Below are positions 10,401 to 22,608 of a stretch of 64,000 bases of DNA, piece by piece; positions within the stretch are counted from its first letter, which is position 1, and each line of letters begins with the position of its first letter. A program made the translations under genes and the position numbers. Source of the DNA: Citrus sinensis (taxonomy: Eukaryota; Streptophyta; Magnoliopsida; Sapindales; Rutaceae); NCBI RefSeq assembly GCF_022201045.2, contig NC_068558.1, forward strand, positions 43,737,001 to 43,801,000, written 5' to 3'. Under the pieces are notes generated by a model. That model was not told the DNA's origin. It was given only the letters and a program-made list of their open reading frames with translations, and made no database searches.

Positions 10401-13400
10401 GCAGGCTCCGCATTTCAGTCTTCAAGACTTCCTCTGTGTGATTGCGCTCTGCTACTTCCACTCTCAATTCTTCATTAATCTCTGTAAGCTTTGGGAACTC
10501 CCTTTGCAGAACTACGAACTGCTCAGACTGGATCCTAAACTCTTCAGCAAGTGCATTCCTCTCTGTTGCAAGATTTTCTGCCTCCAGTTTCAGTTGTCCA
10601 AGCAGCGCGACAAGAATTGAATTCTCAATGACTACCTGATGATTTTGCTCCAGTGCCTTTAAAACGGAGATCTGCATCTCTTTGAGTTTGCCAGTTACTT
10701 GGTCCAGAAGCGTCTGGTGACTCTGGTCCTGCTCCATCTTAGTTTCACAGCCATGGTCTGCATCAATTTCTAGAATCTCTAATAACTGATAAAGCTGCAC
10801 CCTCAGTACTTTAATTTGATCAACCAATGATCTCATCTCCTCCTGCTGTTCACAATTTTCATTCTCCAGTTTATGTATCAGTTTCTCAGACAAACTGGAT
10901 TCCTGTAAGAGTTTCTGACACTCAAAAAGGAGGGAGAAATTCTTTTCTTTCAGATCTTGTATGTATTTCTGCGTGATGAAAATCTCAATCTGAGCATCCA
11001 AAGCTTTGTCTAGTTCCTCTTCATATGCTTTCTTCCTGCACAGACCCTCCTCTTGTAGAAAACTGATCTGCGATTCCATGCCAGCCAATCGAGTTTCACT
11101 CAACTGGACAAAACTAGCATGTTGTTGCTTTTCAGCATCTAAAGAAAACTGCAGCTCTTCTACTTTTTGAAGTGTAGATTCTTTCTCTTCCTCCAGACCC
11201 AGGTATCTCCCTTCTAATTCTGCATAGCTTTTCTCCAAATCTTTCAGTCCTTTCCTAGCAATGTCCAACTGAGAAACTAAGTTCACTCTCTCAGTTATCA
11301 GACAAGACTTTTCATTATCAAGCAACAGGCATGAATCTTCTAAGCTCTTTGATTTTGCCCTCAAACCTTCGACTTCAGCATTAGCATCAAAAAGGGAATT
11401 CACCAGAAAGTTGTTTTCATCAGAGAGTTTCTTTAAATTCTCGTTCACATCCTGTAACTGAGAAAATAGTGAGTTCTTTTCAGCAACAAGCGTAGACTTC
11501 TCTGCCAGAAGATTTTGGCAGACTTCCTCCAAAGCCTTCACCTTGTCTCTAACCCCTTCTAACTCAACATTCAAGTCTGATAGGGAGTTCTCAAGAACAG
11601 CATTTTTCTCAAGAAGTTTCTCCATGATTTCCAGCTTCTCCAAAAGAGCTACTTTTTCACATCTGTCTCTCTCATAGACCTCTTTTAGCTTTGAGTTCTC
11701 ATCCTGCAATTCCTTCACAGACAACCCAAAGTTCTCTGGATTTAAGGAGACTGATTCTACCTGCTCCACCATAGCCTGGTGCTTCTTGTTGAGTTCATTA
11801 AGTTCCTCTTTCAGACAATAAATTTCTTGTTGAAGAGCATTTCTTTGATCCACTCGTAGTTCAACTTCTGCTTCAAGTTTCCCTATTGTTTCCCTCAAGC
11901 TCAAAATCTCATCTTGCAAATTTTTTATTGACTCAGCAGAAGATAAGTTGAGTTCATTCAGGCCTTTGTTCTCCTCCTTGACCTTTTCGACTTCTTCCTG
12001 TAGACTCTGATTACGAGTTCCCATGTCCTTGAGAATTTGAGCCCTATTTTGGAGCTCAGCAGCCAGAGATCTAAGTTCATCCTGAGACTGAGAGTGCAAA
12101 TGCTGCAAAGTTTGGAAAGCAGTTTCAGCCTCTACAAATCGCAAGCGCTCTTCCTGTATGCAAGTCCAAAGCCTCCCCAACTCCTTCTGCTTCTCTGTTA
12201 ATTCTTGACTTTGACTCCCCATTTTCTGTACCATGGACTCCAACTCAGAATGTAGAGTCTGATTTGATCTCTCTAGTAAAAGACACTTTTCTTCTGCACC
12301 CTTCAACTTTGCGAACCCATTGTCTAACTCAGAATGAAGCCTTTGAGCCTCCTCTTCTGCACGTGCAAGTTTATGCTCTAGAATAGAAATTGCCTCCAGG
12401 CATTGCTGATATTGAAGAGCCAAAGCTTCCTTCTCTTCAGTTAGTTTGCCAAGTGCTTGCTTCAGCCTTTCTACTTCGCTTTCAGCTTTATCAGCTACCT
12501 TGTTAATCCTTTTGGAATCTTCTTCGGAATGCAGTAATTTATCCTCCAGAGCAGATATCATCCTTGAACATTCTTCATACTTAACAACAGCAGCTTCCTT
12601 TTCAGCTTCTATCCTGGCAAGGTCTAGCTTTAGGGTTTGAGCTTCAATTTCAGCTTTGCTCGCTCGATCACTAAGTTCCACGGCATCAGCTTCAGCACGA
12701 GAAATATTTTTCTCCATATTAGATAATTTATCTAAACACTGCTGGTATTGACGAATATTAGCTTCCCTTTCAGTCTCTAATCTGGCAAGGGCTTCCTTCA
12801 AAGTTTGTACTTCAGCTTCAGCTATGCTGGCTTGTTCACTAAGTCCCTTGGAATCCTCACGTGCATGAGAGACTTCTGACTCTAAGTTGGATAATCTCTC
12901 CAGACTCTGCCGATACTGGAGTAGGCCAGCTTCTTTTTCAGCTTCTAATTTAGCAAGAGCATTCTTTAAGGTTAAGATTTCCATCTCGGCTTTCCCCATT
13001 CTCTCAGACTCAGATGGGACACGAGCCTTGATATCATAACTTTCATTGTGCTGAAGCTGTTCATTCTCCTCTGCATCATGAAAATTGAGGCCTTTCCTAG
13101 CCCGGCCTTCTCCAAACTTTCCATGAGTCACCTTTTCTCCAGACCCCAAAAAGTCATTAAGCTGTTTCAAACCCCTTCGGCTTGTTACAGTATCAGAATC
13201 ATCAGTAAATGCTCCATTTTTTTTCAGAGCAAGTAAATGAGATGAAGAGAGTCCCAAAGAATCATTTTGCAACTCATCAGGGTAAAAAATTGCACGTGCT
13301 GGAGCCAACTCAGGCGTACGAGGATCAGCTTCAGTACCCGCAGGGGAATCATCACCCAAAGCAAATGGGACTTGGTTGGGAAATGCTTCTGCCATTGTTC

Positions 13401-14804
13401 GATGAGCTTGACGGAGTGCCCCAGTTGCATGATCGTATCTTTCAGCCAATGCACGATATGCTCTGTAAAACTCTTCAACCAATTTCATAAGCTCAGGGCG
13501 TTTCTTGTAGTACATCTCAGCCCTCCTTGCAAAGGAATCTGCATCTTCTTCGATAAGCTTGATCATTTGTTTGACTTTGACATCCATGTCTGTTACAGCA
13601 GAACAATAATGTTTATAGAAAATCCCAAGCATGGATTGAATAGACTGATACAGAGAAAAGGCAAAGATTACTAAAGACCAGATGAAGTATGAACATATTG
13701 TAACTACAAGCTTCAGAGAAAACATGGGATCATTACAATAATCAAGATGCAAACAGACAGAATAATACGGATGCTTCTGAAAATATATGATGAATCATTC
13801 TCAGATGAAAGAGGAGCATGATTAATTCAGTTATCACATCCGGAAGCTTCCTATCATTTTCCATATGGAAACATACATACATAGATTATTTGAAATGAAA
13901 GAAAATTAGATATTTAATTTTCAGCTAAAATAACTCTTGTTGCCATTTCTGAAACTTATTAAATGTTTCAATTTTTTTAGGCTTATATTATGATTTCAGA
14001 TTTTCATTTTTAACAGATGTTAGATGTTTTTACAGTTATTATCCATTTTTCTAGAGTTTGTTTAATTTATGCGCAATTAGTTTTCTTTTTGGATACTGGC
14101 AACAACAACAACAATAGACTTTCTTTCCAGAATGAAATTCCAATTTCAAATGGGACTGACTTTAAAGCAGAGACAAAAAAAATTGGACTGAATTTCCATC
14201 AGTATATTGGAAGGATTAAGCAAATTAATGCACTCAAAGTGGAAAATCATCAGCTCCATAACATTCCCAATGACTAAAATCAATATAATACTAATTTGGA
14301 CATGCAGTGGGGTTCTGTGAAAACACAAATAAAGCGTTGTGACAGAGTATTATAACCATAACATCCAGCACCAAGTTTTCACTTGAATAGCAGTCAATGG
14401 CTGATTATCATATTTTCTTTTTCTTTTTTTAATTTTTAGTCAGGAACACTCATGTCAAAAGACACAAGCTATGGTCCGCTGAGTTAGATTGGGGAATTGA
14501 TAAATTCCTATGACTACAGTCCCGTGCAGAAAATTACAGCTTCCAAGTTTTATCCATCTAAGTGCTATTACCTCAGTGATAGCCTTTGGAAAACCAGTTT
14601 AAGAAAACCAAAATGTCAATAAGTTTGACATATAAGAATCTGAAGCATGCATCCATCTCAAAATCAATGCAAATGAAATGCCCAAGGAAACCAAGGAATA
14701 CCTGTAAGATTCTCCTGAAGCCATTTGGAATTTTTGGGGCTTATGTGGCTGTCCCACCACCAAGAATACTTCCGCTTAGAATCTGCATGTGCCACAGCAG
14801 CCAT
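7439..14804 (-). CDS. NET1D: NETWORKED 1 (NET1D-like) actin-binding coiled-coil protein
   Basis: Plant NET1 proteins link actin filaments to membranes, notably plasma membrane and plasmodesmata. Three coding exons on the minus strand: 14804-14702 (34 codons plus one base), 13589-9349 (a 4.2-kb exon) and 8644-7439; total 1,849 residues. The NAB actin-binding domain spans exons 1-2: [20 protein letters not shown], then [40 protein letters not shown] and [18 protein letters not shown]. After a short spacer nearly all the rest is heptad coiled coil, including four 56-residue repeats. The C terminus [11 protein letters not shown]...[18 protein letters not shown] is a NET1 hallmark. The start is the ATG that opens the WWW-containing exon. 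NET1D is favoured because MCCA is the next gene, as in Arabidopsis (recalled synteny); NET1A-C remain possible. Confidence 0.93.
12320..12995 (-). repeat. Four tandem 56-residue coiled-coil repeats inside NET1
   Basis: Successive units begin [51 protein letters not shown] and [17 protein letters not shown]. Each is 56 residues, exactly eight heptads, with shared interior marks such as QYQQCL and an acidic SRAEADA-type stretch. They are clearly homologous but diverged. The unit length preserves heptad phase, so repeat number can change without breaking the coiled coil. Confidence 0.8.
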
Positions 14805-15585
14805 GATTGGAAGTTCCAACCAAGTCTAATTGTGAGCTCGCAAAAGGTCGATCCTCGAAACAAGAGTTCCAAAATTGAGGTGAAAAATTAGTAGATCCGA
14901 CAGGAACCAGCTAGGTACGACTATGAACCAGCCAATTCAGTACAGACAGAAGATAGAAACCTCTTTATCTCTCACTCCTTCCAATATCACAAAAACAAAA
15001 CACGATAACTCAGTTTCCAGCTGCTCAAAAGTAAAATTACTAAACACAAATGAGATTAGATTTCGATGAACATGGAGGAAAACTAGTCAATTACCTGATC
15101 AATACACTCCAAATCCTGCTGCGTTAAACTAACTCCTAAGCTCAAAATCTGTAGAAATAACCTGATCAAAGACAAAATATAATCAAAACAAAGAAATTAA
15201 AGACAAAGACTGATCGATGAAAATAAAATGTTCACGTGCTTCAGTAAATTACAGATTCACATATCTGTAAACTATCTGATCCGCAACAAATCAATTAAAA
15301 ACAGAAAAAATATGAAGTTTCATAAATTAAAAAAAAAAAACTCTAAGAATTAAATAAATTACAAAGCGATCAGCCTTTAAATGAGTGAAGAAAAGAAAAA
15401 GACACAGTTACATGCAACAGGTTCACATGGACCTGGATATTTAACCAGAAAATGAATCGTATAAATGTTTTGGATCAAAGAGCTTACTATGAGGAACGTT
15501 TAGAATTTCAGTTTGCACAGATCATAAGACAGCTTCAGCTGGTTTTGCTTTTGTCTCACCCCATGTTTGTTAGATCTTAGTTTGT

Positions 15586-15616
<31 letters not shown>

Positions 15617-15640
15617 GCTACTTTGGTTGCTCTTTATGTC
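14805..15640 (-). promoter_or_regulatory. NET1 5' UTR and promoter region, with CT/GA microsatellite
   Basis: The region lies upstream of the NET1 ATG. It probably contains 5' UTR exons and an intron, although their limits cannot be fixed by eye. A pure CT run at 15588-15615 reads as (GA)n on the gene's strand, a common plant core-promoter or 5' UTR feature. The assignment to NET1 rests on position only. Confidence 0.45.
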
Positions 15641-17263
15641 TTTTGGGACTGTGCTCCAAACCTGTCAAAAGTGAGAAAAAGAAAGGAGAGCAAAATTACA
15701 AATTCAGTGAAACTTCCTTTTGATTCTCTAATTAATTAATATATAAATTGATTCAGTAATTACTGCACTTATTTATTACTATTACGAAATTGGAGTTTTT
15801 TTTTTTTTTATATTATCTTTTAGGCTTTTTTGTAAATTTAAAATTGGAATTAAAAATGCGAAAACCTTGATTGTGCTGTGATGGACTGAAATGACTCGAC
15901 TGTCCTTTAGTTTTGGTATTTCAAAAATGTTATTACTTGGGAGCTTCCAGTTTCTATTTCTAGAAGTTTGACCAGTTGCTAATGGCATGATTTTGCTCCC
16001 AATTTTTTTAATCAATTTTCGGGTTACCTGGAATCTGATGATTAATTTAATTCAGAGGCATGATTAACACAATCAACAAAACAGTTTTAAATATTATCAA
16101 CGAGTGTAATTTGGGAACAAACCAAATATCTACCAACCCACAGCATAATACACGTGAGAGTTTAATTTACGACAAGTGTTCGGTGTACAGAGATTGATAT
16201 AGTTCAGTGAGGCCGGTGAATCAAATCAGCTGCGGTATTTGTGTATGGAGAAATTATCATGTGCAGCCTCAATTGCATTACATATTAAACCACGAAAGCC
16301 GTGAGATGATTTTGAGCCGTCCGATTTAATAAAAAAGAAACTCCGCCTCGTGATATGACATCACACGCTCCAGAAATATTCTCTAACCAAATCTTTGCGC
16401 GCGCATTAACTGCGCAAAGAAAGTGGCGAAATGCAGATTTTTTTGCCCTAAAATCTCTGTAGTGGCCGTTGGCAATAATAAATTCACGGTGAAAGGGAGG
16501 GTGTTTTGGTAATTCCACAAGAAGGAATCTTTAATGCGCAGAGAGATAAGACACGGTGTCACACTTTATAAAAGGTGGTCGTCTTGGGCGGTGGCCGAGG
16601 CCGGTCGTCATTCGTCACCCCGACTAAGAAATTCCTTGCTGTGCAATTAGGACCACGTCTTATTCTACGAATATATGATATCTTCTTTTTTTTTTCTCTC
16701 TTTTAAGAGTCCACGTTAAATTTGTTATATGCTTGATAGGGAGATTACAACAGGATCGAATCAAATAATTGCGTTTGAAAGTTTGAATTTTTAGACAATC
16801 AATTCATTTTGGATGTCTTAACAATTGTTAAGGTTATAATGTTATAATAACTCACAGTATTTTGCAGCTGAAGTCTCTCCGATAGTTAAATGGCAGTTCA
16901 TTTCTCCTCGCATATTATCGATTATGAAAGGCTTTTCAAAGAATTATAAGGTAGTTGGCTCGTAGTTTGTTAGTGGTATTGGTTTTTCTTCATTAATTAT
17001 CAAGTTGGATCGTAATGTATGGTGCTTTTTTCGGAATCATTATGTATTAAAAGTTTATTATCAAACAGTAGAAGTTACAAACTTTAGTTCGTATTTGTTC
17101 TTTTTATGTAACTGAGAGTTTTTCCATTACATTTTACTTGTAATCTTTTGACCTTTTGGACGATATAATTATTTTAATTTTCATTTTAAAAAATAGAAGA
17201 AATAAATGTTTTTATTTTCTATGTGAAAGTAAGTGATTTATAACTCCAATACCGATATTCACA

Positions 17264-17854
17264 CTACAGTTAACTCTACGTGTATCGCCGAACGCAACAT
17301 TTTAATGTAAGTATAACTTGTCACCTTACGCATCTCTCTCTCTCACACACACACACACACGTTCTGCATTCTCCCTCTCCCTCTCACTCACTCACGTCCA
17401 AATCTCACCTTTAAACAAAAACCGCAAATTTAGTCGAAATCCTCAAAAGATGTTGAAGTAGCAACTGGAATGTGCATAAAAAATAAATGGAAGTAACAGA
17501 ACATTGCTAAGAGATATATTTATTACTCTAATATACACAATATGAAGAAACTACAGTTATGTTTCAGATATTATCTAAAGGAAAGAGGTTGTATAGATCA
17601 TCCATACGTGTTGAAACTAAGAGACCCACACCAACTGAGAGATCCACGATGAAAGAGAGAAAGTCGATGGTGAGATGCATTCATGACATGGGAAAGAGAG
17701 AGATAAAGCCACCGGTTACAAGGAGAGATATGTGGGTGAGGTGAGATTTGGGCGTGAGTGAGAGGGTGCCCCGTGTGTGTGTAATACGTACGGTGACAAT
17801 TTATATTTACATCAAAACGATGTGTTTGGTGCTATGTGTGGGGTTAACTGCGGT
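17264..17854. mobile_element. MITE or foldback element with roughly 130-150-bp terminal inverted repeats
   Basis: The left arm (17264-17413) runs CTACAGTTAACTCTACGTG..., AACTTGTCACCTTACG, a CA/CT-rich stretch, CTCTCACTCACTCACG and CCAAATCTCACCTTT. The reverse complement of the right arm (17735-17854) runs CCGCAGTTAACCCCACACAT..., AAATTGTCACCGTACG, ACACACACAC, CTCTCACTCACGCCCAAATC and TCACCT. Order and spacing agree over the whole arm, so the ends form a long stem. The 320-bp core has no transposase. Target-site duplications are not clear. It is probably a Mutator- or hAT-derived MITE; the family is not determined. Confidence 0.75.
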
Positions 17855-17937
17855 TTGATCTCATTTTTGTTCTAACTTAGATTTCAATATTTTGAGTTGA
17901 ACTACAATAAAACTGTGTGGGAAGTTGTTGAGGTTTT

Positions 17938-17963
17938 TATTATTATTATTATTATTATTATTA
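17938..17963. repeat. (TTA)n microsatellite
   Basis: About eight and a half uninterrupted TTA units. Similar triplet runs lie at about 9119-9150 (AAT, NET1 intron 2) and 60590-60612 (TTA, upstream of the phosphatase gene). Confidence 0.9.
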
Positions 17964-20069
17964 GCACTAAATTAACGTAATGTTCTTTTTTTTAAAAATT
18001 TTCTAAAGCAAAATAATGTAATATTTTGGAAACAAAAATTACAATTGAAGTTACATTTGAATTATGAAAAGTAACAACTACTAAAAGATAATATATATTA
18101 GTTTTTTTTTTTTTGGAAAGTTAATAGACGATAATCAAAGATGTTTTGTTGCAAGGTATTTGTGTACAGTTCCAAAAAGAAAATGTACGTCTTAGACAAG
18201 GAGTGTCGTGGTGGGTAGGTGAGTCCAAAAGTGACCGTTGCTGGACGGTGAAGATGGTTCAATCATAGCAGTTGCTTGGGCGTCTGAGAATGGTGTCCCA
18301 ACAAAATGATGTGTCATAATTGATGCATATGCCTAATTATTAATTTAAAAAGTTGGGTATTTTAATTAACTTTATTACAACCTGATTTTAGATATTGGAT
18401 AGTTTAATTTCCGTCTTATTGGAAATTGAAACTGGTAACAATAAATAAACAAGAAAATAATAGTTGTTACACGCTTGAAATGGCTGAGATTGAAATATTA
18501 TGTGAAAAGTTCAGTTCAATTGATGACTCGGTAGTTTTTATTGGGGTGAGTTTAATTAAATCAGATAAATAAGACTAGGATGAATGATACGAATTTCATT
18601 TCTTAGAGCAGTTTCAAGATAACCGAACCCTTTTAATTAATTAGGGGAAAGAAGAAAAGGGAGGCAATTAGCCATGGTGTGCGCAGCCCTTTCAATCTTT
18701 TGTGTGAGGGGAGATGAATAAAAGCGTGTTGAGGTTTCATGCTATCAAAAGTCTAATTGGGTGTATTCTTTTAGCAATGAAAATGACAAAATTTCAAGTC
18801 GAATAATTGAAATAGCATATTGTTATCAGATGACTTAGAATTTTGGAAGGATTTTGTGGCATACATTACACTTGAATATAAAAAATCAAAAGTAACCAAC
18901 AACAAATTGATAAAGTCGGACTCAACGGCCTTGAGATGAGGGCACTTTGATGGATGCTTAACTGGGTTGTTGAAATATCATGAATTTTAAAAAATTCATA
19001 AGACTAGTGCTCTGCAGCCATAAGCGAAGATGTGACAAGCCATGTCTAGTAATTGGTCGAGAGTGAGATGAGATGAAGTGACTTCTAAGCTCTCAGTGCC
19101 GTTTCGTTTTGGTCTATTTTAACTTTCAAGTCAACCAAAGGACATCCGTTGGAATTTCATTAAAAAAATCATTTAATTTATACAAATATTTTGTTTTTGT
19201 TTACTCTGTGTGAAGAATACTGGAATGGAGAAAAAAAAAAATATCATGCGTAGCGGCAAGGGAATCAAAGGAGCAGGAAGAAGATTCGTCACGTGATCAA
19301 GAACTTAATTTAATAACATTTTTTTTCTTTTAATTTAAAAAAAAAATTAATCACCTGACTGCAAAGGCGAAAAATGTGGGGGGGGAAAAAAAATGCTTGC
19401 AACTTACTTAACAAGTTTAAAATCAATAAATTACATAAATGGCCTCTGTCGTGAAGGTGTGACATTTAAATTCACTAGCTCATCATATACGGTATAATTT
19501 TTTTTATTCAATCATGCTTTCTAGTGTTTTTAAATAAATTATGCTGATGCATTTAAAATCAATTAAAGCAATAAGAAAAACGATACAACCACAAATAATT
19601 ATACCAACATTTATGTGTAAATTAAATTGCCAGTTTACTTGGCATGAATCACATCACAAAGCCGACATAATAGCTTCATCAATGATCTTTAATATGTATA
19701 GACAATTATATATATGTGTATATATATACTTAGAGTAATACTTAATTAAGTACACTTATAAGGTAGTGGAAAAAAGGAAGATAAGCATGTGTAGATTGTT
19801 CCTGGAGCTTCTGAGGAATTCCATTAAGACAAAAGTAGACCTCGCTCACCAAGTCAACCAACCAGGAGTCACAGGACCACGCTAGCAATTCCTTAGCATC
19901 TGTTCGGCTGTTCCCACTTGTATAACATTGAAAGCAGCGAAAGAGAAGCACTAATGGGCCCTAATAATGTGTCCTAATAGCAGCGGCACGGTTAAATACT
20001 GAATGCAATAAGTAAAAAGATTGTTCAGTTGGGATTAGTTGGTGTAGCCAGCAGATAGCACATTGATGT

Positions 20070-20131
20070 GAGAAGACTCCTAAAAGCTTTTTTTTTTTTT
20101 TTTGTTTGGAAGAGAAGACTCCTAAAAGCTT
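20070..20131 (-). mobile_element. Poly(T) insertion between perfect 20-bp direct repeats (retroposition footprint)
   Basis: GAGAAGACTCCTAAAAGCTT occurs at 20070-20089 and again, perfectly, at 20112-20131. Between them is a T run followed by GTTTGGAA. A poly(A) tail (minus strand) bounded by a long target-site duplication is the mark of LINE-type target-primed reverse transcription with extreme 5' truncation. A simple local duplication is the alternative. Confidence 0.6.
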
Positions 20132-20329
20132 GAATCTGATAAATTGGCGAATTGCCATTATGTTGTTAGCTAAAGCCTGAACAATATGTGAAGGACAACC
20201 CAACTGTGCCACTTCTGACCTGCCACCTTCCACGTGCCGTTCACACCTTTTTCCTTTTTTTCCCCCTTCTTCTTGGTTGCTATCTCTTAATGGGCTGTTG
20301 GGTAAAGCCTTGCCTTCATCATTTCTTCG

Positions 20330-22370
20330 TGAGAAATGCTTTTCACACCCCTCTGATATCCCTATATTACTCCCACTTTTGTAATCATAGTTTTATTGTT
20401 ACTGAAATTTACATAAAAAGACATGTACGAATTTAGTCTTTACAAGTCGTGGATCCTAACTATTCTTGTCCTAATCTTAATATTTCATATAATAAATCTT
20501 ATTGATAAAATCAAAATAATTTTGAAACAATGAAAAAATAAATTATCTAATAATAATAATAATTTTATAATAAAAAATATTTACAAAATTTATTCTAAAT
20601 GACAATAAAATTTAATTGAAATTCTATTGTAATTTTATGTTCTTTTTTGTATTTTTATAACAAAAAGAGGTATAAAATTGAAAAGTGGGGTTTCTTAAGT
20701 TAAAAAAGGGTTTTAAGAAGCTCTACTCTTTCTTTCTAGCATGAGTGGAGATAAATCTAGTTAACAATCAAGCCACATAAGTGTGAATTAGATTATGCAT
20801 GTTATAATAAACCAACCCAATGAGTTAGTAAAATTTTACCAACCCAATCCAACTCACAATAATTATGCAAATTACACGGATTGAATAGATTTTTGTTCAC
20901 CCATATCTTCATCACTTTGTCTCTTTTGTTTTCTCATTCATAATCTGACCCTGAAAGCAATAATCATATACTGATCCCTTTAAGGGTGTGACTAAGATAC
21001 ATAATATTATAATTCATATCAACTCAAGAATTGTACCCAATAACCCAAAACATTTGATAACTAAATTACACTTGACTTGTTTGGTACAACTCTTAGGTTG
21101 ATGTAAGTTTATACTATTATTTAACTTAATAATGTTATCTATATAATTGCACAAAATGATAGGAAACATTGCCAAATCAGCTTTCGGGCCATGAAAAATG
21201 CTTTTCATAAAAAGCATGGGCAAACCCAGCCAAGGCCATTGATTTTTTTTTTTTTTTAAATGTATTCCAAACCCTTCTAAAAGAGTTAAAAAAAAAAAAT
21301 TGAACACATTTTTCATATAATAAAAGACTAGTAGTTTAATGGTAAGATTGTTATTTGATAGTTTTAGAGTCTTGGTTCAAATTCCCAATAATCACATTGT
21401 TTTATTTTTAAAAAATTTTGTGTAAACTAGTTAGAAAAATGATAATTCACACATTTAAAATAAATAATTTATTACTATTATTATTTAAATTTTAAAAGAA
21501 AATAATGAAATTTGAATTTATGAGACTTAAAATGCGTTCTTTTTGGCCTGAAAGCCGGTTGACAATCAACCCACATAAATGTGCATTGGACTATGCATGT
21601 TGTAGTAAACCAACCTAACGAGTTAGTAAAATTTTACCAACCCAATCCAACTCACAATAATTATGCAAATTACACACATTGAACAAATTTTTTTCTCACC
21701 CATGTCTTCATCACTCTGTCTCTTTTGTTTTCTCATTCATATTTTTCATTTATAATCTAACTTTGAAAGCAATAATCATATACCGATTCCTTTAAGGGTG
21801 TGGCCAAGATACATAATATTATAATTCATATAAACTCAAGAATTGTATACCCAAGAACCCAAAATATTCGACAACTAAACTACCCTTGGTTTATTTAGTA
21901 TAACTTTTAGGCTGATGCAAGTTATACTATTATGTAACTTAATAATGTCATCTATATAATTGCACAAAATGATTAGGAAACATTGCCACATCAGCTTTCA
22001 GGGCATCAAAAATGCTTTTCATAAAGAGTAATGCTTTTTACACTCCTTTAATATCCTTATAAAATCTCATTTTTGTAACCATAACTGTATAGCTAGAGAA
22101 AATTACATAAAAGGATTATTATGAATTTAATTAAACTTAGCTGTCTTTATATAATTGATTTTTTTTGGGATAAAATCAAAATAAATTTGAGTCAATGAAG
22201 AAATAAGCTATCTAATAATAAGATTTTTTTTAAAAGTATGTTTATAATTTAATTAATTAATTATATATGATAGTGAAATTAATTAAAAATTCTATTGTTA
22301 ATTTTTTAAAATAATTCTCATGAAAGAGAGAGATATAAATATGAAAATAGAGTTCTGAAGGCCTGTTGGC
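20330..22370. repeat. Diverged duplicated segments (modules A-B ... B'-A')
   Basis: Module B is about 20762-21217 and B' about 21558-22027. They share AGTTAGTAAAATTTTACCAA, CCCAATCCAACTCACAATAA, TTATGCAAATTACAC, CTTTAAGGGTGTG, AAGATACATAATATTATAAT, TCTATATAATTGCACAAAAT and AATGCTTTTCATAAA. Module A (about 20335-20720) precedes B; a related A' (about 22029-22350) follows B', with AATGCTTTTYACAC, GAAATTTACATAAAA-like and AAATAAATTATCTAATAATA-like blocks. All copies are in the same orientation. No coding content is seen. Confidence 0.7.
21331..21430 (+). mobile_element. Possible tRNA-derived SINE relict
   Basis: GTAGTTTAATGGTAAGA resembles a tRNA/SINE A box, and 40 bases later GGTTCAAATTCCC matches the B-box consensus. 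An A/T-rich tail follows. Imperfect AGACTAGTAG / AAACTAGTTAG flanks may be a decayed target duplication. The element would sit between the two B modules of the surrounding duplication. Confidence 0.35.
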
Positions 22371-22608
22371 AGCTCAATTTTTTTTATAAAACCCACTTCA
22401 CAACAAAGCTAATCCCACCTCACCGAGGCCCAAATATCGACACACAGGAAGAGTTTGATACGTAAGCACCACCTCAGATGCAAATCCATTAGTCAAACTT
22501 CGAACTCTGCTATCACTTTACCAAAATACCCCCATGACGACTTAATTTCTTATCAGCATTTCCTTATCCTTGCTCCTCACTCTACGAGCTCAGACAAGCC
22601 ATAGAACA

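Larger units (their letters stand above)
15641..22608. other. Seven-kb gene-poor intergenic stretch
   Basis: No convincing coding frame occurs between the divergent NET1 and MCCA genes. It holds the MITE at 17264-17854, a (TTA)n run at 17938-17963, a poly(T) retroposition footprint at 20070-20131, a diverged duplication at 20330-22370 and a possible SINE relict near 21331. The last few hundred bases should contain the MCCA promoter; no clear TATA box or operator was identified. Confidence 0.6.

Noticed and set aside
10399..13674. Several short plus-strand frames opposite the NET1 exon
   Set aside because: They are antisense shadows of a 4.2-kb exon with strong coiled-coil coding and have no recognisable domains.
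16285..16518. Minus-strand frame of 77 codons
   Set aside because: No known motif, no splice or conservation support.
17559..17744. Plus-strand frame rich in Arg/Lys
   Set aside because: It reads through the arm and core of the MITE at 17264-17854.
21340..21385. Possible tRNA gene (A and B box-like words)
   Set aside because: No acceptor or anticodon stem could be formed, so it is listed only as a possible SINE relict.
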